A stretch of DNA of 64,000 bases, taken from Megascapheus bottae (Eukaryota; Chordata; Mammalia; Rodentia; Geomyidae). This document shows positions 13,290 through 25,199 of this stretch, one piece after another. A model generated the notes under the pieces. It saw only the letters and a list, made by a program, of their open reading frames with translations, did no database searches and was not told the origin of the DNA. Both the position numbers and the translations under genes were made by a program. Numbering within the stretch: the first letter of the stretch is position 1; every line of letters begins with the position of its first letter. The DNA lies in contig JANJXV010000159.1 in the NCBI GenBank assembly GCA_024803745.1, positions 1,548,498-1,612,497 of the forward strand, read 5' to 3'.

Positions 13290-15203
13290 CGAATGGAGGT
13301 GTGTGAAGTCAAAATGGAGGTGTGTGACGTCCTAAAATGGAGGTGTGTGAAGTCATAGAATGGAGGTGTGTGAAAGCATAGAATGGAGGTGTGTGAAGTC
13401 ACAGAATGGAGGTGTGTGAAGGCACAGAATGGAGGTGTGTGAAGTCATAGCATGGAGGTATGTGAAATCATAGAATGGAAGTGTGTGAAGTCATAGAATG
13501 GAGGTGTGAGAAGTCATACAATGAAGGTGTGTGACCTCATAGAATGGAGGTGTGTGAAGTCACAGAAGGGAGGTGTGTGAAGTCTCAGAATGGAGGTGTG
13601 TGAAGTCACAGAATGGAGGTTTGTGAAGTCATAGAATGGAGGTATGTGAAGTCAAATTGGAGGGGTGTGAAGTCGGAGAATGGAGGTGTGTGAAGTCACG
13701 GAATGGAGGTGGGTGAAGTCACAGAATGGAGGTGTGTGAAGTCATAGAATGGAGGTGTGTGAAGGCACAGAATGGACGGGTATGAAGTCATAGAATGGAG
13801 TTGTGTGAAGTCACAGAATTGAGGTGTTTGAAGTCATATATTGGAGGTGTGTGAAGTCAAAATGGATGTGTGAAGTCATAGAATGGAGGTGTGTGAAGTC
13901 ATAGAATGGAGGTGTGTGAAGTCATAGAATGGAGGTGTGTGAAGTCACAGAATGGAGGTGTGTGAATTCATAGAATGGAGGTGTGTGAAGTCACAGAATG
14001 GAGATATGTGAAGTCAGAGAATGGAGGTTTACGAAGTCATAGAATGGAGGTATGTGAAGTCAAATTGGAGGGATGTGAAGTCGGAGAATGAAGTTGTGTG
14101 AAGTCAAAATGGAGGTGTGTGATGTCCTAAAATGGAGGTGTGTGAAGTCATAGAATGGAGGTTTGTGAAGTCACAGAATGTAGGTGTGTGAAGTCACAGA
14201 ATGGAGGATTGTGAAGTCATAGAATGGAGGTATCTGAAGTCCAATTGGAGGGGTGTGAAGTCGGAGAATGGACGTGTGTGAAGTCACAGAATGGAGGTGG
14301 GTGAAGTCACAGAATGGAGGTGTGTGAAGTCATAGAATGGAGGTGTGAGAAGTCACAGAATGGAAGGGTATGAAGTCACAGAATGGAGCTGTGTGAAGTC
14401 ACAGAATGGAGGTGTGTGAAGTCACACAATGGAGGTGTGTGAAGTGAAAGAATGGAGGTGTGTGAAGTCAAAGAATGGAGGTGTGTGAGGTCATAGAATG
14501 TATGTTTGTGAAGTAAGAATGAAGGTGTGTGAAGTCATAGAATGGAGGTCTGTGAAGTCACAGAATGGAGGTGTGTGAAGTCATAGAATGGAGGTTTGTG
14601 AAGTCATAGAATGGAGGTGTGTGAAGTCATATAATGGAGGTGTGTGAACTCACATAATGGAGGTGTGTGAAGTCAGAATGGAGGTGTGAAGTCATAGAAT
14701 GGAGGTGGGGGAAGTCATAGAAAGGAGGTGTGGGAAGTCATAGAATGGAGGAGTGTGAAGTCATAGAGTGGAGGTGAATGAAGTCACAGATTCGAGGTCT
14801 GTGAAGGCAGAGAATGGAGGTGTGTAAAGTCAGAATGGAGGTGTGTGAAGTCAAGGAATGGAGGTGTGTGAACTCATAGAATGGAGGTGTGTGACGTCAC
14901 AATGGAAGTGTGTGAAGTCATAGAATGGAGGTGTGTGAAGTCACCGAATGGAGGTGTGTGAAGTCAAATTGGAGGGGTGTGAAGTCGGAGAATGGAGGTG
15001 TGTGAAGGCACAGATTGGAGGTGGGTGAAGTCACAGAATGGAGGTGTGTGAAATCATAGAATGGAGGTGTGTGAAGTCATAGAATGGAGGTGTGTGAAAT
15101 CATAGAATGGAGGTTTGTGAAGTCACAGAATTGAGGTGTGTGAACTCAGAATGGAGGTGTGTGAAGTCACAGAATGGAGGTGTGTGAAGTCATTACATGG
15201 AGG
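13290..15203. repeat. Partial extra copy of the first 1.7 kb of the giant unit
   Basis: CGTCCTAAAATG at 13,328, GAAAGCATAG at 13,372, GAAGGCACAG at 13,418 and a CATTACATGG unit at 15,191 match 39, 83, 150 and 1,695 in order. One 21-bp unit is missing (GTGAACTCAGAATGG, present near 127), and about 140 bp is added near 14,130-14,310. At about 15,203 the sequence jumps back to the equivalent of base 31. Hence 13.3-15.2 kb and 15.2-16.9 kb form a tandem pair with a period of 1,883 falling to 1,677 bp. The stretch 12,980-13,290 is ordinary array without a landmark I could place. Confidence 0.8.
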
Positions 15204-16989
15204 TGTGTGACGTCCTAAAATGTAGGTGTGTGAAGTCATAGAATGGAGGTGTGTGAAAGCATAGAATGGAGGTGTGTGAAGTCACAGAATGGAGGTGTGT
15301 GAACTCAGAATGGAGGTGTGTGAAGGCACAGAATGGAGGTGTGTGAAGTCATAGCATGGAGGTATGTGAAATCATAGAATGGAAGTGTGTGAAGTCATAG
15401 AATTGAGGTGTGCGAAGTCATACAATGAAGGTGTGTGACCTCATAGAATGGAGGTGTGTGAAGTCACAGAAGGGAGGTGTGTGAAGTCTCAGAATGGAGG
15501 TGTGTGAAGTCACAGAATGGAGGTTTGTGAAGTCATAGAATGGAGGTATGTGAAGTCAAATTGGAGGGGTGTGAAGTCGAGAATGGAGGTGTGTGAAGTC
15601 ACGGAATGGAGGTGGGTGAAGTCACAGAATGGAGGTGTGTGAAGTCATAGAATGGAGGTGTGTGAAGTCACAGAATGGACGGGTATGAAGTCATAGAATG
15701 GAGTTGTGTGAAGTCACAGAATTGAGGTGTTTGAAGTCATATATTGGAGGTGTGTGAAGTCAAAATGGATGTGTGAAGTTATAGAATGGAGGTGTGTGAA
15801 GTCATAGAATGGAGGTGTGTAAAGTCATAGAATGGAGGTGTGTGAAGTCACAGAATGGAGGTGTGTGAATTCATAGAATGGAGGTGTGTGAAGTCACAGA
15901 ATGGAGATATGTGAAGTCAGAGAATGGAGGTGTGTGAAATCATAGAATGGAGGTATGTGAAGTCAAATTGGAGGGATGTGAAGTCAGAAAATGAAGTTGT
16001 GTGAAGTCAAAATGGAGGTGTGTGATGTCCTAAAATGCAGGTGTGTGAAGTCACAGAATGGAGGTGGGTGAAGTCACAGAATGGAGGTGTGTGAAGTCAT
16101 AGAATGGAGGTGTGTGAAGTCACAGATTGGAAGGGTATGAAGTCACAGAATGGAGCTGTGTGAAGTCACAGAATCGAGGTGTGTGAAGTCACACAATGGA
16201 GGTGTGTGAAGTGAAAGAATGGAGGTGTGTGAAGTCATAGAATGGAGGTTTGTGTGACCATAGACTGTATGTTTGTGAAGTAAGAATGAAGGTGTGTGAA
16301 GTCATAGAATGGAGGTGTGTGAAGTCACAGAATGGAGGTGTGTGAAGTCATAGAATGGAGGTTTGTGAAGTCATAGAATGGAGGTGTGTGAAGTCATATA
16401 ATGGAGGTGTGTCAACTCACATAATGGAGGTGTGTGAAGTCAGAATGGAGGTGTGAAGTCATAGAATGGAGGTGGGGGAAGTCATAGAAAGGAGGTGTGG
16501 GAAGTCATAGAATGGAGGAGTGTGAAGTCATAGAGTGGAGGTGAATGAAGTCACAGATTCGAGGTCTGTGAAGGCAGAGAATGGAGGTGTGTAAAGTCAG
16601 AATGGAGGTGTGTGAAGTCATGGAATGGAGGGGTGTGAACTCACAGAATGGAGGTGTGTGACGTCACAATGGAAGTGTGTGAAGTCATAGATTGGAGGTG
16701 GGTGAAGTCACAAAATGGAGGTGTGTGAAATCATAGAATGGAGGTGTGTGAAGTCATAGAATGGAGGTGTGTGAAATCATAGAATGGAGGTTTGTGAAGT
16801 CACAGAATGGAGGTGTGTGAACTCAGAATGGAGGTGTGTGAAGTCACAGAATGGAGGTGTGTGAAGTCATTACATGGAGGTATGTGAAATCATAGAATGG
16901 AAGTGTGTGAAGTCATAGAATGGAGGTGTGTGAAGTCATACAATGGAGGTGTGTGAAGTCATAGAATGGAGGTGTGTGAAGTCACAGAA

Positions 16990-17384
16990 GGGAGGTGTGT
17001 GAATTCACATAATGGAGGTGTGTGAAGTCAAAATGGAGGTGTGTGACGTCATAAAATGGAGGTGTGTGAAGTCATAGATTGGAGGTGTGTGAAATCATAG
17101 AATGGAGGTTTGTGAAGTCACAGAATGGAGGTGTGTGAAGTCACAGAATGGAGTATTGTGAAGTCATAGAATGGAGGTATGTGAAGTCAAATTGGAGGTG
17201 TGTGAAGTCATGGAATGTAGGTGTGTGAAGTCACAGAATGGAAGTGTGTGAAGTCAAAATGGAGGTGTGTGAAGTCACAGAATGGAGGTGTAAGAAGTCA
17301 GAGAATGGAGGTGTGTGAAGTCACAATGGAAGTGTGTGAAGTCACAGAATGGAGGTGTGTGAAGTCACAGAATGGAGGTGTGTT
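16990..17384. repeat. About 292 bp extra in the second giant copy
   Basis: The offset to the first copy changes from 15,172 before this block to 15,464 after it; the GTTAACTCAG unit is at 1,919 and 17,383. The content is not random array. It follows 11,880-12,310 in order: CATAATGGAGG, the GACGTCATAAAATGG unit, a GAGTATTGTGAAG unit, and GTCATGGAATGTAGG at 17,208. Either the first copy lost this piece near 1,830-1,920, or the second copy gained it by conversion or exchange from the 12-kb region. Confidence 0.68.
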
Positions 17385-18399
17385 AACTCAGAATGGAGGT
17401 GTGTGAAGTCACAGAATGGAGGTGTGTGAAGTCACAGAATGGAAGTGTGTGAAGTCATAGAATGTAGTTGTGTGAAGTCAGAATGGAGGTGTGTGAAGTA
17501 ACCGAATGGAGTTGTGTGAACTCATAGAATGGAGGTGTGTGAAGTCACAGAATGAATGTGCGTAAAGTCACAGAATGGAGGTTTGTGAAGTCATAGAATG
17601 GAGTTGTGTGAAGTCATAGAATGGATGTTTCTGAAGTAAGAATTAAGGTGTGTGAAGTCATAGAATAGAGGTGTGTGAACTCATAGAATGGAGGTGTGTG
17701 AAGTCACAGAATGAATGTGTGTGAAGTCAGAATGGAGGTGTGTAGTCATAGATTCGAGGTGGTGAAGTCATAGAAAGGAGGTGTGGGAAGTCATAGAATG
17801 GAGGAGTGTGAAGTCATAGAGTGCAGGTGAGTGAAGTCACAGATTCGAGGTCTGTGAAGTCATAGAATGGAGGTGTGTGATGCCAGAATGCAGGAGTGTG
17901 ATGTCATAGATGGAGTTGTGTGAAGTCATAGTATGGAGGAGTGTGAAATCATAGAATGGAGTTTTGTGAAGTCACAGAATGCAGCTGTGTGAATTCAGAA
18001 TGGAAGTGTGTGAAGTCATAGAATGGAGGTGTGTGAAGTTAGAATGGAGGTTTGTGAACTCATAAAATGGAGGTGAGTGACATCACAATGGAAGTGTGTG
18101 AAGTCATAGAATGGAGGTGTGTGAAGTCACAGAATGGAGGTGTGTGAAGTCGTAGAATGGAGGTGTGTGAAGTCACAGAATGGAGGTGTTTGAAGTCATA
18201 GAATGGAGGTGTGTGTAGTTATAGAATGGATGTTTGTAAAGTAAGAATGAAGTTGTGTGAAGTCATAGAATGGAGTTGTGTGACGTCAAAGAAAGGAGGT
18301 GTGTGAAGTCATAGAAGGGAGGTGTGAAAACTCAGAATGGAGGTGTGTGAAGTCAAAGAATGAAGGTGTGTGAAGTCATAGAATGGAGGTGTGTGAAGT

Positions 18400-19550
18400 C
18401 ATAGAATGTATGTTTGTGAAGTAAGAATGAAGGTGTGCGAAGGCATAGAATGGAGGTCTGTGAAGTCACAGAATGGAGGTGTGTGAAGTCATAGAATGGA
18501 GGTGTGTGAAGTCATAGAATGGAGGTGTGTGAAGTCATATAATGGAGGTGTGTGAAGTCACAGAATGTAGGTGTCTGAAGTCAGAATGGAGGTGTGAATC
18601 ATACAATAGAGGTGGGTGAAGTCATAGAAAGGAGGTGTGGGAAGTCATAGAGTGGAGGAGTGTGAAGTCATAGAGTGGAGGTGAGTGAAGTCACAGATTC
18701 GAAGTCTGTGACGTCATAGAATGGAGGTGTGTGAAGTCATAGAATGGAGGTTTGTGAATTCACAGAATGGAGGAGTGTGAAGTCATAGAATGGAGGTGTG
18801 TGAAATCATAGAATGGAGGTGTGTGACGTCGCAATGGAAGTGTGTGGATTCATAGTATGGATGTGTGTGAAGTCAAAATGGAGGTTTGTGATGTCCTAAA
18901 ATGGAGGTGTGTGAAGTCATAGAATGGAGGTGTGTGAAATCATAGAATGAAGGTTTGTGAAGTCACAGAATGGAGGTGTTTGAACACAGAATGGAGGTAT
19001 GTCAAGTCGCAGAATGCAGGTGTGTGAAGTCATAGAATGGAGGTGTGTGAAGTCACAGAATGGAGGTGTTTGAAGTCACAGAAGGGAGGTTTGTGAAGAC
19101 ACATAATGGAGGTGTGTGAAGTCAAAATGGAGGTGTTTCACGTCATAAAATGGAGGTGTGTGAAGTCATAGATTGAAGGTGTGTGAAATCATAGCATGGA
19201 GGTTTGTGAAGTGACAGAATGGAGGTGTGTGAAGTCACAGAATGGAGGTTTGTGAAGTCATAGAATGGAGGTATGTGAAGTCAAATTAGAGGGGTGTGAA
19301 GTCCGAGAATGCAGGTGTGGGAAGTCACAGAATGGAGGAGGTGAAGTCACAGAATGGAGGTGTGTGAAGTCATAGAATGGAGGTGAGTGAAGTCACAGAA
19401 TGGACGGGTATGAAGTCATAGAATGTAGGTGTGAGAAGCCACAGAATTGAGGTGTTTGTAGTTATATATTGGAGGTGTGTGAAGTCAAAATGGATGTGTG
19501 AAGTCATAGAATGGAGGTGTGTGAAGTCATAGAATGGAGGTGTGTGAAGT
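18400..19550. repeat. 1,151-bp recent tandem duplication, first copy
   Basis: GTGCGAAGGCATAG at 18,435, TGAATCATACAATAG at 18,595 and GTCAAGTCGCAGAATGC at 19,001 recur exactly 1,151 bases later at 19,586, 19,746 and 20,152. I noticed no base differences between the two copies. The first giant copy has only one version (about 2,936-4,086), so the event came after the 15-kb duplication. The period is 50 units of 23 bp plus one base. Confidence 0.9.
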
Positions 19551-20701
19551 CATAGAATGTATGTTTGTGAAGTAAGAATGAAGGTGTGCGAAGGCATAGA
19601 ATGGAGGTCTGTGAAGTCACAGAATGGAGGTGTGTGAAGTCATAGAATGGAGGTGTGTGAAGTCATAGAATGGAGGTGTGTGAAGTCATATAATGGAGGT
19701 GTGTGAAGTCACAGAATGTAGGTGTCTGAAGTCAGAATGGAGGTGTGAATCATACAATAGAGGTGGGTGAAGTCATAGAAAGGAGGTGTGGGAAGTCATA
19801 GAGTGGAGGAGTGTGAAGTCATAGAGTGGAGGTGAGTGAAGTCACAGATTCGAAGTCTGTGACGTCATAGAATGGAGGTGTGTGAAGTCATAGAATGGAG
19901 GTTTGTGAATTCACAGAATGGAGGAGTGTGAAGTCATAGAATGGAGGTGTGTGAAATCATAGAATGGAGGTGTGTGACGTCGCAATGGAAGTGTGTGGAT
20001 TCATAGTATGGATGTGTGTGAAGTCAAAATGGAGGTTTGTGATGTCCTAAAATGGAGGTGTGTGAAGTCATAGAATGGAGGTGTGTGAAATCATAGAATG
20101 AAGGTTTGTGAAGTCACAGAATGGAGGTGTTTGAACACAGAATGGAGGTATGTCAAGTCGCAGAATGCAGGTGTGTGAAGTCATAGAATGGAGGTGTGTG
20201 AAGTCACAGAATGGAGGTGTTTGAAGTCACAGAAGGGAGGTTTGTGAAGACACATAATGGAGGTGTGTGAAGTCAAAATGGAGGTGTTTCACGTCATAAA
20301 ATGGAGGTGTGTGAAGTCATAGATTGAAGGTGTGTGAAATCATAGCATGGAGGTTTGTGAAGTGACAGAATGGAGGTGTGTGAAGTCACAGAATGGAGGT
20401 TTGTGAAGTCATAGAATGGAGGTATGTGAAGTCAAATTAGAGGGGTGTGAAGTCCGAGAATGCAGGTGTGGGAAGTCACAGAATGGAGGAGGTGAAGTCA
20501 CAGAATGGAGGTGTGTGAAGTCATAGAATGGAGGTGAGTGAAGTCACAGAATGGACGGGTATGAAGTCATAGAATGTAGGTGTGAGAAGCCACAGAATTG
20601 AGGTGTTTGTAGTTATATATTGGAGGTGTGTGAAGTCAAAATGGATGTGTGAAGTCATAGAATGGAGGTGTGTGAAGTCATAGAATGGAGGTGTGTGAAG
20701 T
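19551..20701. repeat. 1,151-bp recent tandem duplication, second copy
   Basis: The junction is visible at about 19,550. Instead of continuing into the TCCCAGAATGG unit as at 4,086, the sequence returns to the GAATGTATGTTTGTGAAGTAAG unit that starts the first copy. The TCCC unit then follows the second copy at 20,701. Both copies share GAGAAGCCACAG and GAAGTGACAG, which the homologous first giant copy lacks (GAAGTCACAG and GAAGTAACAG). This confirms that the duplication is later than the split. Confidence 0.9.
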
Positions 20702-23700
20702 CCCAGAATGGAGGTGTGTGAATTCATAGAATGGAGGTATGTGAAGTCACAGAATGGAGGTGTGTGAAGTCACAGAATGGAGGTTTGTGAAGTCATAGAA
20801 TGGAGGTATGTGAAGTCTAATTGGAGGGATGTGAAGTCGGAGAATCGTGGTGTGTGAAGTCACAGAATGGAGGGGTGTGAAGTCACAGAATGGAGGTGTG
20901 TGAAGTCAAAGAGTGGAGGTGTGTGAAGTCATAGAATGGAGGTGTGTGAAGTCATATAATGGAGGTGTGTGAAGTCACATAATGGAGGTGTGTGAAGTCA
21001 GAATGGAGGTGTGAAGTCATAGAATGGAGGTGGGTGAAGTCATAGTAAGGAGGTGTGGGAAGTCATAGGATGGAGGAGTGTGAAGTCATAGAGTGGAGGT
21101 GATTGAAGTCACAGATTCGAGGTCTGTGAAGTCATAGAGTGGAGGTGAGTGAAGTCAAAGATTCGAGGTCTGTGAAGTCACAGAATGGAGGTGTGTGAAG
21201 TCAGAATGGAGGTGTGTGAAGTCATAGAATGGAGGTGTGTGAACTCATAGAATGGAGGTGTGTGACGTCACAATGGAAGTGTGTGAAGTCATAGAATAGA
21301 GGTGTGTGAAGTCACCGAATGGAGGTGTGTGAAGTCAAAATGGAGGTGTGTGACGTCCTAATATGGAGGTGTGTGAAAGCATAGAATGGAGGTTTGTGAA
21401 GTCACAGAATGGAGGTGTGTGAAGTCATAGAATGGAGGTGTGTGAAGTCATAGAATGGAGGTGTGTGAAGTCACAGAAGGGAGGTGTGGGAAGTCACATA
21501 ATGGAGGTGTGTGAAGTCAAAATGGAGGTGTGTGACCTCATAAAATGGAGGTGTGTGAAGTCATAGATTGGAGGTGTGTGAAATCATAGTATGGAGGTTT
21601 GTGAAGTCACAGAATTGAGGTGTGTGAAGTCACAGAATGGAGGTGTGTGAAGTCAGAGAATGGAGGTTTGTGAAGTCATAGAATGGAGGTATGTGAAGTC
21701 ATATTGGAGGGGTGTGAAGTCGGAGAATGGAGGTGTATGAAGTCACAGAATGGAGGTGGGTGAAGTCACAGAATGGAGGTGTGTGAAGTCATAGAATGGA
21801 GGTGTGTGAAGTCACAGAATGGACGGGTATGAAGTCATAGAATGGAGGTGTGTGAAGTCACAGAATTGAGGTGTTTGAAGTCATATATTGGAGGTGTGTG
21901 AAGTCAAAATGGATGGGTGAAATCATAGAATGGAGGTGTGTGAAGTCATAGAATGGAGGTGTGTGAAGTCATAGAATGGAGTTGCGTGAAGTCACAGAAT
22001 GGAGATGTGTGAATTCATAGAATGGAGGTGTGTGAAGTCACAGAATGGAGGTGTGTAAAGTCACAGAATGGAGGTTTGTGAAGTCACAGAATGGAGGGTT
22101 GTGAAGTCACAGAATGGAGATGTGTGAAGTCACAGATTGGAGGTGTGTGAATTCAAAGAATGGAGGTTTGTGAAGTCATAGAATGGAGGTGTGTGAAGTC
22201 ATAGAATGTATGTTTGTGAAGTAAGAATGAAGGTGTGTGAAGTCATAGAATGGAGGTGTGTGAAGTCAGAGAATGGAGGTGTGTGAACTCATAGAATGGA
22301 GGTGTGTGACTTCACAATGGAAGTGTGTGAAGTCAAAGAATGGAGGTGTGTGGAGTCACAGAATGGAGGTGTGTGAAGTTAAAATGGAGGTGTGTGACGT
22401 CCTAAAATGGAGGTGTGTGAAATCATAGAATGGAGGTTTGTGAAGTCACAGAATGGAGGTATGTGAAGCCACAGAATGGAAGTTTGCGAAGTCATAGAAT
22501 GGAGGTGTGTGAAGTCAAACAATGGTGGTGTGTGAAGTCACAGAATGGAGGTGTGTAATGTCGTGGAATGGAGGTGTGTGAAGTCAAAGAATGGAGGTGT
22601 GTGAAGTCAAACAATGGTGGTGTGTGTAGTCATAGAATGGAGGTGTGTGAAGTCATGGAATGGAGGTGTGTGAAGTCATAGAATGTATGTTTGTGAAGTA
22701 AGAATGAAGGTGTGTGAAGTCAGAGAATGGATGTGTGTGAAGTCACAGAATGGATGTGTGTGAAGTCATAAAATGGAGGTGTGTGAAGTCATAGAATGGA
22801 GGTGTGTGAAGTCATATAATGAAGGTGTGTGAAGTCAGAGAATGGAGGTGTGTGAACTCATAGAATGGAGGTGTGTGACTTCACAATGGAAGTGTGTGAA
22901 GTCATAGAATGGAGGTGTGTGAAGTCACAGAATGGAGGGGTGTAATGTCCTAAAATGGAGGTGTGTGAAGTCATAGAATGGAGGTGTGTGAAATCATAGA
23001 ATGGAGGTTTGTGAAGTCAAAGACTGGAGGTGTGTGAACTCAGAATGGAGGTGTGTGAAGTAAAAAAGGAGGGGTGTGATGTCCTAAAATGGAGGTGTGT
23101 GAAGTCATAGAATGGAGGTGTGTGAAATCATAGAATTGAGGTTTGTGAAGTCACAGAATGTAGGTGTGTGAAGTCACAGAATGGAGGATTGTGAAGTCAT
23201 AGAATGGAGGTGTGTGAAGTCACAGAATGGACGGGTATGAAGTCATAGAAGGGAGGTGTGTGAAGTCACAGAATTGAGATGTTTGAAGTTATATATTGGA
23301 GTTGTGTGACGTCAAAATGGATGTGTGAAGTCATAGAATGGAGATGTGTGAAGTCGGAGAATGGAGGTGTGTGAAGTCACACAATGGAGCTGTGTGAAGT
23401 CACAGAATGGAGGTGTGTGAAGTCACACAATGGAGGTGTGTGAAGTCAAAGAATGGAGGTGTGTGAAGTCAAAGAATGGAGGTGTGTGAGGTCATAGAAT
23501 GTATGTTTGTGAAGTAAGAATGAAGGTGTGTGAAGTCATAGAATGGAGGTGTGTGAAGTCATAGAATGGAGGTTTGTGAAGTCATAGAATGGAGGTGTGT
23601 GAAGTCATCTATTGGAGGTGTGTGAACTCACATAATGGAGGTGTATGAAGTCAGAATGAAGGTGTGAAGTCATAGAATGGAGGTGGGGGAAGTCATAGAA

Positions 23701-25199
23701 TGGAGGAGTGTGAACTCACATAATGGAGGTGTGTGAAGTCAGAATGGAGGTGTGAAGTCATAGAAAGGAGGTGTGGGAAGTCATAGAATGGAGGAGTGTG
23801 AAGTCATAGAGTGGAGGTGAATGAAGTCACAGATTCGAGGTCTGTGAAGGCAGAGAATGGAGGTGTGTAAAGTCAGAATGAAGGTGTGTGAAGTCATGGA
23901 ATAGAGGTGTGTGTACTCATAGAATGGAGATGTGTGACGTCACAATGGAAGTGTGTGAAGTCATAGAATGGAGGTGTGTGAAGTCACCGAATGGAGGTGT
24001 GTGACGTCCTAAAATGGAGGTGTGTGAAGTCATAGAATGGAGGTGTGTGAAAGCATAGAATGGAGGTTTGTGAAGTCACAGAATGTAGGTGTGTGAACTC
24101 AGAATGGAGGTGTGTGAAGTCACAGAATGGATGTGTGTGAAGTCACAGCATGGAGGTATGTGAAATCATAGAATGGATGTGTGTGAAGTCATAGAATGGA
24201 GGTGTGCGAAGTCATACAATGAAGCTGTGTGACGTCATAGAATGGAGGTCTGTGAAGTCACAGAAGGGAGTTGTGTGAAGTCACATAATTGAGGTGTGTG
24301 AAGTCAAAATGGAGGTGTGTGACGTCATAACATGGAGGTGTGTGAAGTCATAGATTGGCGGTGTGTGAAATCATTAGAATGGAGGTTTGTGAAGTCACAG
24401 AATGGAGGTGTGTGAAGTCATAGAATGGAGGTGTGTGAAGTCATAGAATGGACGGGTATGAAGTCATAGAAAGGAGGTGTGTGAAGTCACAGATTTGAGG
24501 TGTTTGAAGTCATATATTGGCGGTGTGTGAAGTCAAAATGGATGTGTGAAGTCATAGAATGGAGGTGTGTGAAGTCATAGAATGGAGGTGTGTGAAGTCA
24601 TAGAATGGAGGTGTGTGAAGTCATAGAATGGAGGTGTGTGAAGTCACAGAATGGAGATACGTCAACTCAGAGTATGGAGGTTTGTGAAGTCATAGAATGG
24701 TGGTATGTGAAGTCAAATTGGAGGGATGTGAAGTCGGACAATGGAGGTGTGTGAAGTCAAAATGGAGGGGTGTGATGTCCTAAAATGGAGGTGTGTGAAG
24801 TCATAGAATGCAGGTGTGTGAAATCATAGAATGGAGGTTTGTGAAGTCACAGAATGTAGGTGTGTGAAGTCACAGAATGGAGGATTGTGAAATCATAGAT
24901 TGGAGGTATGTGAAGTCAAATTGGAGGGGTGTGAAGTCGGAGAATGGAGGTGTGGGAAGTCACAGAATGGAGGTGGGTGAAATCACAGAATGGAGGTGTG
25001 TGAAGTCATAGAATGGAGGTGTGTGAAGTCACAGAATGGACGGGTATGAAGTCTTAGAAGGGAGGTGTGTGAAGTCACAGAATTGAGATGTTTGAAATTA
25101 TATATTGGAGGTGTTTGAAGTCAAAATGGATGTGCGAAGTCATAGAATGGAGATGTGTGAAGTCGGAGAATGGAGGTGTGTGAAGTCACAGAATGGAGG

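Noticed and set aside
12150..20727. Open frames of 61-75 codons at 12,150-12,338 (+), 12,382-12,609 (-), 17,221-17,406 (+) and 20,521-20,727 (-)
   Set aside because: All translate satellite units only. The 12,382-12,609 frame exists because of the 113-bp duplication, and the 12,150/17,221 pair because of the shared block.
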